From positions 1-19,275 of the forward strand of contig CALGAM010000097.1 in NCBI GenBank assembly GCA_937951935.1: 19,275 nt of DNA, in the 5' to 3' direction. Positions 7,827 to 15,855 of this stretch are shown piece by piece. Below the pieces are notes generated by a model. That model was not told the origin of the DNA and ran no database searches. It saw only the letters and a program-made list of their open reading frames with translations. The translations under genes were made by a program, and so were the position numbers. How positions within the stretch are numbered: position 1 is the first letter of the stretch; every line of letters starts with the position of its first letter. The stretch is from an uncultured Micromonospora sp. Its GTDB lineage: Bacteria > Actinomycetota > Actinomycetes > Mycobacteriales > Micromonosporaceae.

Positions 7827-8525
7827 TCAGGGCGTCGCCGGGGGTGCCGCACCGCCCGGGGCGCCGCGCGCCGGGGCGTACCGGGGCACGTACTCCTGGC
7901 CGGTCAGCTTCTGGATCTCCATCATGATCTCGTCGGTGATCTCGCGCAGCGACGTCCGGTCCATCGGCCGGCCGGTGAAGTCGAGGGGCTTGCCGATACG
8001 GATGATGATCTTCCCTGCGCCGAGCCGGGGCATCCGGGCCCCGATCGGCTGCACCTTGTCCGTGCCGAGCGTCCCCACCGGGATCACCGGCACCCCGGCG
8101 GCCAGGGCCAGCCGGGCCACCCCGGTCCGACCCCGGTAGAGCCGCCCGTCCGGCGAACGGGTCCCCTCCGGATACAGCGCGACCAGATCCCCGGCCCGCA
8201 ACACCGGGATGGCGCTGTCGAACGCGGAGAGCGCGGCCCGACCGCCGCTGCGGTCGACCCGGATCGCCCCGAGCGCGGTCACCAGCGACCGGGTCAGCCA
8301 ACCCCGCAGCCCGGTGCCGGTGAAGTACTCCGACTTGGCCCAGAACGCGAGGTGCCGGGGGATCACCGCACCGAGGAAGATCTCGTCGGCGACCGAGAGA
8401 TGGTTGCCGGCGAAGATCGCGCCTCCGGTCGCCGGGACGTTCTCCAGGCCTTCGACGACGGGGCGCCACAGAGCCCGCAGGACAGGAGCGACGGTGTACT
8501 GACCGATGGTGTAGAGCAGCGGCAC
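7827..8525 (-). CDS. 1-acyl-sn-glycerol-3-phosphate acyltransferase family protein (PlsC-like)
   Basis: A 232-residue acyltransferase of the PlsC/LPLAT family, which transfers an acyl group to the sn-2 position of lysophosphatidate, or to a related acceptor, at the cytoplasmic membrane. The catalytic H-x4-D motif is present as NHLSVAD (H42, D47). The acceptor-binding EGTRS motif is at E120-S124, and VPVIPV follows. Length is typical of short actinobacterial members. The N-terminal stretch up to about residue 20 is hydrophobic and may associate with the membrane. The start is GTG at 8525, preceded by GGAGG. The last 15 residues are Ala/Pro/Gly-rich. It lies 142 bases downstream of ileS, separated by two hairpins, so it probably has its own promoter. 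Genomes often encode several paralogues, so the exact substrate is not fixed by sequence. Confidence 0.92.
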   Translation of the reverse strand: MPLLYTIGQYTVAPVLRALWRPVVEGLENVPATGGAIFAGNHLSVADEIFLGAVIPRHLAFWAKSEYFTGTGLRGWLTRSLVTALGAIRVDRSGGRAALSAFDSAIPVLRAGDLVALYPEGTRSPDGRLYRGRTGVARLALAAGVPVIPVGTLGTDKVQPIGARMPRLGAGKIIIRIGKPLDFTGRPMDRTSLREITDEIMMEIQKLTGQEYVPRYAPARGAPGGAAPPATP

Positions 8526-8581
8526 GGGGCCTCCGGCGGTCGGATTGGTGGGCGGCTGTCACGGTAGCCGACGCCCGGCGC

Positions 8582-8618
8582 GCCGGTACGGGCGACCACA
8601 CCGGTCACCCGTACCGGC
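8582..8618 (-). terminator. 11-bp-stem terminator hairpin downstream of ileS
   Basis: Perfect inverted repeat GCCGGTACGGG (8582-8592) and CCCGTACCGGC (8608-8618) with a 15-base loop, 50 bases past the ileS stop on the minus strand. Not followed by a T-run, as is common for actinobacterial terminators. Placement and stem quality make it the best terminator candidate in the window. Confidence 0.65.
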
Positions 8619-8620
8619 AG

Positions 8621-8637
8621 GCACGGCTACGCCGTGC
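8621..8637 (-). terminator. Second tight hairpin just after ileS
   Basis: GCACGGC-TAC-GCCGTGC: a perfect 7-bp stem with a 3-base loop at 8621-8637, 31 bases after the ileS stop and directly next to the 11-bp hairpin. The two probably act together as a tandem terminator or a 3'-end stabiliser. Confidence 0.5.
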
Positions 8638-8667
8638 GACGCGTCGTCGGCGGGCCGGTCAGGCAGG

Positions 8668-11600
8668 TCAGCGCCGGCGTACCCGGACCGTCACCGGCTC
8701 GTCCTCGCCGACCTCGCCGGCGAAGCCGTCCGTCACCTGCTCCGGCGTCGTGTAGTCGATCGACTCGGCGAGCACCTCCCGGGCCACGAAGTCCCGGTGC
8801 GCCGCCACCGCCGCGGTCACCTCCGGCCCGGCCCCGATCAGCAGGTCGATCCGGTCCGACACGTCCAGGCGCGCGTCCCGGCGGGCCTGCTGCACGACCC
8901 GGACCACGTCCCGGGCCAGGCCCTCGGCGGCCAGTTCCGGAGTCACGGTGGTGTCCAGCACCACCACGCCCTCGCCGCCGGGCAGCGGTGCCGACTGCGC
9001 CGGGTCGGCCGGCACCAGCCTCAGCTCGTACTCACCCGGCTCCAGCCGCACCCCGGCCGCCTCCGGAACGCCGTCGACCAGCGTCCAGTCGCCGGCCTTC
9101 ACCGCCTTGATCACCGCCTGGACCTGCCTGCCGACCCGGGGGCCGAGAACCCGGGGCACCACGGTCAACACCTGCTCGCAGTAGCTGCCCAGCTCCGTGC
9201 TGAACTCGACCGACTTGACGTTGACCTCGTCGGCGACCAGGTCGGCGAAGGGCCGCAGGGTCTCCGCGGCCGGGGTCGCCACGGTCAGCTTCGGCAACGG
9301 CAGGCGAACCCGCAGCCCCTTGGTCTTGCGCAGCGACAGCGCGGCCGAGGCCACGGCACGGATCGCGTCCATCGCCGCGACCAGCTCGGGGTCGGCCGGG
9401 AACGCGGCCGGATCCGGCCAGTCGGTCAGGTGCACCGACCGTTCCCCGGTCAGCCCGCGCCACACCTCCTCGGCGGTGAGCGGGGCCAGCGGGGCCAACA
9501 CCCGGCTCACCGTCTCCAGCACCGTGTAGAGGGTGTCGAAGGCGTCCCGGTCACCGGACCAGAAACGGTCCCGGGACCGCCGGACGTACCAGTTGGTCAG
9601 CGCGTCCAGGAAGGACCGGACCGAGGCGCAGGCACCGGAGATGTCGTACGTGTCGAGCTGCGCCGTGACCGACTCGATCAGCTCCCGGGTCTTGGCCAGC
9701 ACGTACCGGTCCAACAGGCTGCCGGCGGCGTCGCCGCCACCCGCCGTCGAGCCGGCGTCGGTCCGCCACCTGGCCGTGTATCCCTCCGCGTTCGCGTAGA
9801 GCGAGAAGAAGTACCAGACGTTCCAGTACGGCAGCAGCACCTGGCGCACCGAGTCCCGGATCGCCGCCTCGCTGACCACGACGTCCCCACCGCGCAACAC
9901 CGGCGAGGCCATCAGCGTCCAGCGCATCGCGTCCGAGCCGTACGTGTCGAACATCTCGTAGACGTCCGGGTAGTTACGCAGGCTCTTGGACATCTTGCGC
10001 CCGTCGGACCCGAGCACGATGCCGTGCACCACGGCGTTGCGGAAGGCCGGCCGGTCGAACAGCGCGGTCGCCAACACGTGCATGGTGTAGAACCAGCCCC
10101 GCACCTGCGGCTGGTACTCGACGATGAAGTCGCCGGGATAGTGGTGCTCGAACCACTCGCGGTTCTCGAACGGGTAGTGGACCTGGGCGAACGGCATCGA
10201 CCCGGACTCGAACCAGCAGTCCAGCACCTCCGGCACCCGGCGCATCGTCGACCTGCCGGTCGGGTCGTCCGGGTTGGGCCGGGTCAGCTCGTCGATGCCG
10301 GGACGGTGCAGGTCGGTGACCTTCACCCCGAAGTCACGCTCCAGCTCCTCCAGCGAGCCGTAGACGTCCACCCGGGGGTAGTTCGGGTCGTCGGACTTCC
10401 ACACCGGGATCGGCGACCCCCAGAACCGGTTCCGGCTGATCGACCAGTCCCGGGCGTTGGCCAACCACTTGCCGAACGAGCCGTCCTTGACGTGCCCCGG
10501 AGTCCAGTTGATCTGCTGGTTCAGCTCGACCATCCGGTCCCTGATCTTCGTCACCGCGACGAACCAGGAGGAGACCGCCTTGTAGACCAGCGGGGTGTCG
10601 CAGCGCCAGCAGTGCGGGTACGCGTGGGTGTAGGTGTCCTGCCGGAGCACCACCCCGCGCTCCTTCAGCTCCCGGATCACCGACCGGTTGACGTCGAAGA
10701 CCTGCTCCCCCTCGTACGGCGGGACCAGCGAGGTGAACCGGGTGTGGTCGTCGACGGTGACGATGGTCGGGATACCCGCCGCGGTGCAGGCCTTCTGGTC
10801 GTCCTCGCCGAAGGCGGGCGCCAGGTGCACCACCCCGGTCCCGTCCTCCGTGGTGACGAAGTCGGCGCCCAGCACCTGGTACGCGTTCGGCCCGGCCCGC
10901 TCCACGAGGAAGTCGTACAGCGGCGTGTAGCGGCGGCCGACCAGGTCCCGCCCGTACACCGTGCCGACGCGCTCGAATCCCTCCAGCTCCGTGGCGTACG
11001 CCCCGAGCCGTGCCGCCCCGACCACGTACCGCTGGCCGTCACGCTCCAGCACGGCGTACTCGATGTCCGGTCCGACGGCGAGTGCGAGGTTCGACGGCAG
11101 GGTCCAGGGCGTGGTGGTCCAGACCCCCACCCGGACCGGACCGCGCACCGGCTCGGGGGCGGCCTCGTCCGGGGTCAGGGTGAACCACACGGTCAGCGTC
11201 GGGTCGTGCCGGTCCCGGTAGACGTCGTCCATCCGGGTCTCGGTGTTCGACAGCGGGGTCTCGCAGCGCCAGCAGTACGCCAGCACGTTGAAGCCCTCGT
11301 AGATCAGGCCCTTCTCGTACAGCTGCTTGAACGCCCACATGACGCTTTCCATGTAGCTCAGGTCAAGCGTCTTGTAGTCGTTGCCGAAGTCGACCCAGCG
11401 GGCCTGACGGGTGACGTACCGCTCCCACTCGTTGGTGTAGGCGAGCACGGAGGTACGACACGCCTCGTTGAACCGGGCCACCCCGAGGTCGAGGATCTCC
11501 GCCTTGGTGGTGATGCCGAGCTGCTTCTCCGCCTCCACCTCGGCGGGCAGGCCGTGGCAGTCCCAGCCGAACCGCCGCTCGACCCGGCGTCCCCGCATCG

Positions 11601-11853
11601 TCTGGTAGCGGGGCACCACGTCCTTGGCGTAGCCGGTGAGCAGGTGGCCGTAGTGCGGCAGGCCGTTGGCGAACGGCGGACCGTCGTAGAAGACGAACTC
11701 GTTGGCGCCGTTCGGTCCCGCGTCCCGGGACTCGACGCTCGCCTCGAAGGTCTTGTCCGCCGCCCACGCGTCGAGCACGCGACGTTCGATCGCCGGCAGG
11801 TCGGGGCTGGCGGGCACGCCCGTGCCGGCGGGGGCGTTCTTCGGGTACGCCAT
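8668..11853 (-). CDS. ileS: Isoleucyl-tRNA synthetase, type 2 (eukaryote-like)
   Basis: Class I synthetase that charges tRNA-Ile with isoleucine using ATP; 1061 residues, a normal length for the type. The HIGH box is HYGH at 67-70, within GPPFANGLPHYGHLL. The KMSKS loop is at 620-624. Two WRC-type Cys pairs (C194/C197 in YCWRCETPL and C415/C418 in HCWRCDTPL) flank the editing insertion. GLPHYGH together with WDCHGLPAEVEAEK marks the eukaryote-like IleRS2 branch, which in known members is poorly inhibited by mupirocin. The ATG at 11853 begins the conserved N-terminus; GAGGAG lies 11 bases upstream, a rather long spacing that fits a regulated site. The frame stays open far upstream of this ATG, but that extension is antisense to another gene and is not IleRS. 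Regulation is by the T-box immediately upstream. Confidence 0.97.
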   Translation of the reverse strand: MAYPKNAPAGTGVPASPDLPAIERRVLDAWAADKTFEASVESRDAGPNGANEFVFYDGPPFANGLPHYGHLLTGYAKDVVPRYQTMRGRRVERRFGWDCHGLPAEVEAEKQLGITTKAEILDLGVARFNEACRTSVLAYTNEWERYVTRQARWVDFGNDYKTLDLSYMESVMWAFKQLYEKGLIYEGFNVLAYCWRCETPLSNTETRMDDVYRDRHDPTLTVWFTLTPDEAAPEPVRGPVRVGVWTTTPWTLPSNLALAVGPDIEYAVLERDGQRYVVGAARLGAYATELEGFERVGTVYGRDLVGRRYTPLYDFLVERAGPNAYQVLGADFVTTEDGTGVVHLAPAFGEDDQKACTAAGIPTIVTVDDHTRFTSLVPPYEGEQVFDVNRSVIRELKERGVVLRQDTYTHAYPHCWRCDTPLVYKAVSSWFVAVTKIRDRMVELNQQINWTPGHVKDGSFGKWLANARDWSISRNRFWGSPIPVWKSDDPNYPRVDVYGSLEELERDFGVKVTDLHRPGIDELTRPNPDDPTGRSTMRRVPEVLDCWFESGSMPFAQVHYPFENREWFEHHYPGDFIVEYQPQVRGWFYTMHVLATALFDRPAFRNAVVHGIVLGSDGRKMSKSLRNYPDVYEMFDTYGSDAMRWTLMASPVLRGGDVVVSEAAIRDSVRQVLLPYWNVWYFFSLYANAEGYTARWRTDAGSTAGGGDAAGSLLDRYVLAKTRELIESVTAQLDTYDISGACASVRSFLDALTNWYVRRSRDRFWSGDRDAFDTLYTVLETVSRVLAPLAPLTAEEVWRGLTGERSVHLTDWPDPAAFPADPELVAAMDAIRAVASAALSLRKTKGLRVRLPLPKLTVATPAAETLRPFADLVADEVNVKSVEFSTELGSYCEQVLTVVPRVLGPRVGRQVQAVIKAVKAGDWTLVDGVPEAAGVRLEPGEYELRLVPADPAQSAPLPGGEGVVVLDTTVTPELAAEGLARDVVRVVQQARRDARLDVSDRIDLLIGAGPEVTAAVAAHRDFVAREVLAESIDYTTPEQVTDGFAGEVGEDEPVTVRVRRR

Positions 11854-12095
11854 CGCGGGTCGCTCTCCTCGGTACAGCTCACGTGCCTGTGGTCTGCGAG
11901 GACGAGTCCTGGTGCGCCGCGCCTCGGCGCCCGCGGACCCGCGGTACCACCCCGCTTGACGGTCGGAACCGACCGCCCGCTCATTGGCCGGCTGTGACGG
12001 GCCGGTCCCGTCCGGTTCTACTCGGGCCGCGTCGGGCAGGGCCCTTTCTTCCGGAGGCTCGCCGGTGATGGCCGGGTCGTCGCCTGTGGCTCTCC
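11854..12095 (-). promoter_or_regulatory. Translational T-box riboswitch (ileS leader), Ile specifier AUC
   Basis: RNA leader that senses uncharged tRNA-Ile. Read on the minus strand, an ultrashort Stem I (GGAG...CTCC base) carries a loop with ATC, an Ile codon, at 12069-12067, flanked by CCGG arms. Downstream are the conserved AGTAGAACC, a Stem III hairpin (GACGGG 12012-12007, CCCGTC 12001-11996), and the T-box sequence TGGTACCGCG at 11949-11940. UGGU pairs with the ACCA end of tRNA-Ile. There is no terminator with a T-tract before ileS. Instead TCCTCG (11902-11897) is complementary to CGAGGA (11871-11866) covering the ribosome site, so I infer control of translation initiation, as known for actinobacterial ileS T-boxes. 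The exact 5' end is uncertain. Confidence 0.92.
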
Positions 12096-12101
12096 ACGAT
12101 A
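12096..12101 (-). promoter_or_regulatory. Candidate -10 element for the ileS T-box transcript
   Basis: TATCGT (minus strand, 12101 to 12096) matches TAnnnT and would start RNA at about 12089-12095, right at Stem I of the T-box. No convincing -35 hexamer was found 16-18 bases upstream. The call rests on position relative to the T-box. Confidence 0.35.
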
Positions 12102-12354
12102 CTCGACCCCGTCGGTGGTCCTCACCCCGATACCCGGCACCGGCACAACCGCCCGGCCGCGTCCCGGTCCCCCTCCCCCCCTGTCGCGGCTCCTCCTCAG
12201 CCGTGGGTTCGTCCTCCCCGGTCAGGCCGGGCCGGGACCGGCCGGGGTGGGCCGGGTTCCGGGGCCCCGCCCGCCCGGGGAGGTGTCCCGGCGTCGTCGG
12301 TCGTTCCATTCCCGCCCGATCCGGCCTAGCCTGACCGTAGTAGGGAGGTCCACT

Positions 12355-13911
12355 GTGGCAGATGACCGGCGCCGTCAGATCGCGCCCGTGCGGAAGTTCG
12401 TCGCCGCGGTGCTGGGCGCCCTCGCCACCTTCGTCACGCTCTTCGGCGTCGGCATGCGCAGCTGGGCGATCGCCATGCTGGGCGTGGCGCTGCTCGCCCT
12501 CGCGATCAGCCTGGTCGCGGTCACCGCGATCCGCACCGGTCCCCGAGCCTGGGTCACCGGCGTCGGCCACGTCCACACCGTGACCGAGCCCCCGGCCTCG
12601 TCGGCCTACGGTCGGTGCGAGCTCGAGATCGTGATCGACGCCCCGGGGGTGCCGGCCCGTTCGGTGAAGATCCGCGACCCTCGGGTTCCGGTGTCGAAGT
12701 GGCCCGATCCGGGGGCCGTCCTGCCGATCATGGTCGCCATCGACGACCAGCGGCACGTCCGGATCCTCTGGGACGAGGTGCTCACGCACGCCGAGGCCGC
12801 GGCAAACGCCGACCTGTCCCCACCCTTCGAGGGTCCCGACCCGCTCGGCGACGAGTTCCTGATCGCCCAGGAGGCGCCGCCGTGGGCGCGCGACCGGGAC
12901 GACGCGTTCGCCACGCCGTCGGCGTCGGACACCACCCCCGGCGAGCCGGTCGACGGGCCGGACCCGTACCGGGACGAGCGGCTCCCCGACGAGCGAGAGG
13001 ACCGCGACGACCGGGACGACGACGGGGACGACCGGCCCGACGGGCGGACCGCGCCCCGCGACGAACCGGTGGTGGTACGCCAGACGCCCGGCGGGACGAT
13101 CGTCCTGGAGGGGACGCTGGTGGAACCGCCCCCCGCCCCGCCGCTGCCACGCCGCCCCCGGCCGGGACCGACCGGCGAGACCCGGCGGCCGAGCCCGGGG
13201 CCGACGGTGGGCGACCCCGCCGCCCCGGCCGTGGCCACGGTCGTGACCGAGCCGGTCCCGCCGCACTCCCCCGACCGGGAGGAAACGAGCGCCTCGACCC
13301 TCGCCTCGGCACCGACACCCCCGGCCCAGCGGTCCGGCGTGCCGGACACCGACGTGCCGGACACCGACATCGACATCGCCCTGGACGACCCGGATCCGGC
13401 ACCGGAGACCGCCGCGCGCCCGTCCGCCACCGCCCCGGAGCCGGCCTCGGCCGGGGAGGCGCCAACCTCCGACGACGAGGCGATCCTCGCCGACCTGCGC
13501 GCCACCCCGCCTCCGGCCCGGCCCGGCGAGTCGGGGCCGATCGCCGGTGTCGGAGTCACCCTGCTCGTCACCGACCTCGCGCGCTCGGTCAGCTTCTACC
13601 GTGACCTCCTCGGCTTCTTCGAGATCGACGGCGGCAACGGCAACGCGGTCCTCGCGTCGGGCGCGACCCGCCTGGTGCTCCGCGCCGTCCCCGAGGCCGC
13701 ACCGATCAACCGCCGGATGGTGCACCTCAACCTCGAGGTCAACGACGTCCACGCCACCTACGAGGAGCTGGTCGCCAAGGGAGTGCGGTTCACCTACGCC
13801 CCACGGGCGGTCAACCGCGGCGCGCGGCTCGAACTCTGGGCGGCCGCGTTCCGCGACCCGGACGGACACGGCATCGCGATCACCCAGTGGCGGGACCGCG
13901 ACCCCGGCTGA
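12355..13911 (+). CDS. Two-TM membrane protein with C-terminal VOC (glyoxalase-fold) domain
   Basis: 518 residues. GTG at 12355 is chosen because GGGAGG lies six bases upstream and the protein then opens VADDRRRQIAP ahead of the first membrane span. TM1 is about 14-34 and TM2 about 38-59; basic residues on both ends suggest both termini are cytoplasmic. Residues about 65-145 look like a small beta domain. About 150-390 is an Asp/Pro-rich linker with a 15-bp tandem repeat at 13339-13368 (VPDTD twice). Residues 396-514 are a VOC domain: GVTLLVTDLARSVSFYRDLLGFF through DPDGHGIAI. The usual metal-ligand positions are not kept: G400 replaces the first His and A508 replaces the final Glu, while H457 remains. 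This suggests a binding role rather than metal-dependent catalysis, as in bleomycin-binding members. Ligand unknown. Confidence 0.85.
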   Translation: MADDRRRQIAPVRKFVAAVLGALATFVTLFGVGMRSWAIAMLGVALLALAISLVAVTAIRTGPRAWVTGVGHVHTVTEPPASSAYGRCELEIVIDAPGVPARSVKIRDPRVPVSKWPDPGAVLPIMVAIDDQRHVRILWDEVLTHAEAAANADLSPPFEGPDPLGDEFLIAQEAPPWARDRDDAFATPSASDTTPGEPVDGPDPYRDERLPDEREDRDDRDDDGDDRPDGRTAPRDEPVVVRQTPGGTIVLEGTLVEPPPAPPLPRRPRPGPTGETRRPSPGPTVGDPAAPAVATVVTEPVPPHSPDREETSASTLASAPTPPAQRSGVPDTDVPDTDIDIALDDPDPAPETAARPSATAPEPASAGEAPTSDDEAILADLRATPPPARPGESGPIAGVGVTLLVTDLARSVSFYRDLLGFFEIDGGNGNAVLASGATRLVLRAVPEAAPINRRMVHLNLEVNDVHATYEELVAKGVRFTYAPRAVNRGARLELWAAAFRDPDGHGIAITQWRDRDPG

Positions 13912-13923
13912 CGGCGGAACGCG

Positions 13924-13951
13924 TCGGCGGACTCAGCTCGGCGGACTCAGC
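13924..13951. repeat. 14-bp tandem duplication spanning the DUF4233 stop codon
   Basis: TCGGCGGACTCAGC occurs twice back to back (13924-13937 and 13938-13951). The second copy contains the stop codon (13947-13949) of the minus-strand gene, so a second, out-of-use stop lies in the first copy. CTCGGC (13937-13942) and GCCGAG (13950-13955) also form a 6-bp hairpin with a 7-base loop in this 35-base convergent gap, possibly a weak bidirectional terminator. Confidence 0.8.
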
Positions 13952-14327
13952 CGAGGATCACCCGGCGCACGTGCAGCACGTAGATCCAGACGCCGGCGAA
14001 GATGACGCCCAACGCCCCGAGCGACCAGTGCAGGAACCCGGCGAGCAGCAGCAGGGCCTGCAGCACCGTTGCGGCGTGCCACGCCCAGCGCCGACGCAGA
14101 CACCCGGCCAGGAGCACCGCGGCCACCGCGAGTCCGACGATCGCGCCGATGGCGGCGCCGCCGAGGTGACCACCCAGCAGCCGGATCGGCTGGATCGCCA
14201 GCAGCAGCGCGACCGTCTCGACGGCCAGCGTCAGGGCACCGAGGGTGCGTACGGCCCGGTCCGGATCGCGCAGCCCGGATCGCCGCCCCGACGGCTCACC
14301 GGTGGGGTTGTCCCCGGCCCCGCTCAT
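13947..14327 (-). CDS. DUF4233 family small membrane protein
   Basis: A 126-residue protein of unknown function. After about 28 polar residues (MSGAGDNPTGEPSGRRSG) come about four hydrophobic spans, around 29-50, 53-78, 84-101 and 103-121, making an integral membrane protein. Sequence style and position directly after folC match the actinobacterial DUF4233 family. The ATG at 14327-14325 overlaps the folC stop (ATGA), so translation is probably coupled to folC; no strong independent ribosome site is visible. In many actinobacteria ndk follows this gene. Here the next gene is instead a convergent VOC fusion. No catalytic motif was seen. Confidence 0.85.
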   Translation of the reverse strand: MSGAGDNPTGEPSGRRSGLRDPDRAVRTLGALTLAVETVALLLAIQPIRLLGGHLGGAAIGAIVGLAVAAVLLAGCLRRRWAWHAATVLQALLLLAGFLHWSLGALGVIFAGVWIYVLHVRRVILG

Positions 14328-15673
14328 CGCTTCAACAGCCGTCGTGCGTCGGCGACCGTGACCACCGAACCCGTGATCAACACCCCCACCCCGCTGAGCT
14401 CACCCGCCAGGTCCGACTCCGCCAGGGCCACCGCCGTCTCGATCGCGTCCGGCAGCGCCGGCGCCACGTGGACCCGATCCGGCCCGAAGATCCCGGCGGC
14501 GAGCCGACCCAGCTCCGTCGCGGGCATCGCCCGGGGCGAACTGTTCCGGGTCACCACGACGGCGTCCACCACCGGCTCCAGCAGTTCCAGCAGGCTCGCC
14601 GCGTCCTTGTCCGCGAGCACCCCGACCAGGGCGATCAACCGGGTGAACGCGAACTCCTCCTGCAGCGCGGCGACCGTCGCCGACATGCCGTGCGGGTTGT
14701 GCGCGCCGTCCAGCAGGATCGTCGGCGCCGACCGGACCCGTTCCAGCCGCCCGGGCGAGTCGGCGGCGGCGAAGCCCTGACGCACGGTCTCGACGTCGAG
14801 CTGGCGGGAGGCACCGGCACCGAGGAACGCCTCCACCGCGGCGAGCGCCACCGCGGCGTTCTGCGCCTGGTGCGCCCCGTGCAACGGGAGGAAGACCTCG
14901 TCGTAGACCCCGCCGAGTCCCTGCAGCGAGAGCACCTGTCCGCCGACGGCGAGGGTCCGCCGCAGTACGCCGAACTCGCCGCCCTCGCGGGCGATCGTGG
15001 CGTCCATCTCGACGCACCGCTCCACCAGCGGCCGGACCGCCTCGTCGGGCTGCGCCGCCAGGATCACCGTGGCGCCCTTGTGGATGATGCCCGCCTTGGC
15101 CAGGGCGATGTCCTCGATCCTGTCGCCGAGCCACTCCGTGTGGTCGAGCCCGATCGGGGTGACGACACAGATCCCGGCGTTGAGCACGTTGGTGGAGTCC
15201 TCCGCCCCGCCGAGCCCCACCTCGACGACCGCCACGTCGACCGGGGCGTCGGCGAAGGTGGCGAACGCGAGCGCCGTGGTCAGGTCGAAGTAGGTCAGCG
15301 GCTCGTCCGCCCGCTCGTCGACGAGCCGGGCCAGCGGCGCGACCTCCCGGTAGACCGAGACGAACCGTTCCTCGTCGATCGGCTCGCCGTCCAGGCTGAT
15401 CCGCTCCCGCACCGACTCCAGGTGCGGACTGGTGTACCGGCCGGTACGCAGCCCGAAGGCCCGCAACAGCGCATCGATCATGCGGGCCGTGGAGGTCTTG
15501 CCGTTGGTCCCGGTCAGGTGGATCGACGGGTACGCCCGCTGCGGGCTGCCCAGCACGTCGAGCAGCTCCTCGATCCGCCCCAGGTCAAAGACCATCCGGG
15601 TGAAACCGCGTTCGGCCAGCTCCGCCTCGACCGCGGCGAACTCGGCCGTACGTCCGCTTCGCTGACTGACCAT
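14324..15673 (-). CDS. folC: Folylpolyglutamate synthase / dihydrofolate synthase
   Basis: Mur-ligase-like ATP-dependent enzyme that adds glutamate to (dihydro)folate in the cytoplasm; 449 residues, normal for FolC. The P-loop GTNGKTS is at 55-61. RYTSPHLESVRERI (folate side), EVGLGGAEDSTN, GLDHTEWLGD and DGAHNPHGM follow in the expected order. The ATG at 15673 is chosen because GAGGAG lies eight bases upstream. An in-frame GTG at 15859 overlaps the valS stop (GTGA) and would add 62 Arg/Pro/Gly-rich residues without family similarity, encoded through a strong palindromic repeat; I treat that as non-coding. Another 10-bp inverted repeat (15702-15711 and 15745-15754) lies in the same gap. The gene overlaps the DUF4233 gene by four bases. 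It is probably expressed with valS by read-through or from an unseen promoter. Confidence 0.95.
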   Translation of the reverse strand: MVSQRSGRTAEFAAVEAELAERGFTRMVFDLGRIEELLDVLGSPQRAYPSIHLTGTNGKTSTARMIDALLRAFGLRTGRYTSPHLESVRERISLDGEPIDEERFVSVYREVAPLARLVDERADEPLTYFDLTTALAFATFADAPVDVAVVEVGLGGAEDSTNVLNAGICVVTPIGLDHTEWLGDRIEDIALAKAGIIHKGATVILAAQPDEAVRPLVERCVEMDATIAREGGEFGVLRRTLAVGGQVLSLQGLGGVYDEVFLPLHGAHQAQNAAVALAAVEAFLGAGASRQLDVETVRQGFAAADSPGRLERVRSAPTILLDGAHNPHGMSATVAALQEEFAFTRLIALVGVLADKDAASLLELLEPVVDAVVVTRNSSPRAMPATELGRLAAGIFGPDRVHVAPALPDAIETAVALAESDLAGELSGVGVLITGSVVTVADARRLLKR

Positions 15674-15789
15674 CCCGCCTGCTCCTCGCCGTTCACCACG
15701 CCCCGGTTCCGCCTCCGGACGCCCCACCACCGCGGACACCCCGCCGGAACCGGGCCGGACCGCCCGGGCCCACCCCGACCCGCCGCCGG

Positions 15790-15831
15790 ACCGGCCCGGC
15801 CGGGCCAGCGGAAACCGGCCCGGCCGGGCCG
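15790..15831 (-). terminator. Duplicated 14-bp palindrome forming a 15-bp hairpin after valS
   Basis: A 17-bp direct repeat at 15790-15806 and 15814-15830 contains the perfect palindrome GGCCCGGCCGGGCC in each copy (15793-15806 and 15817-15830). Because each is self-complementary, the two copies can pair as a 15-bp GC stem (from 15792 to 15831) with a 10-base loop, or fold separately. It starts 25 bases after the valS stop on the minus strand. A terminator, attenuator or RNA-processing site are all possible; no T-tract. Confidence 0.6.
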
Positions 15832-15855
15832 CCGGGAACCTCGGTCGGCCGGATG

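Noticed and set aside
8545..11997. Plus-strand open frame of about 1150 codons opposite ileS
   Set aside because: Composition mirrors the ileS codons (Val/Arg/Pro/His bias) and no domain was recognised; ileS is complete on the other strand.
12155..12185. C-rich tract between the T-box and the VOC gene as a structural element
   Set aside because: No symmetry or partner sequence was found; it is probably just base composition.
11854..13869. 672-codon in-frame upstream extension of ileS
   Set aside because: It would be antisense to the VOC fusion gene and would run through the T-box leader; IleRS homology begins at the ATG at 11853.
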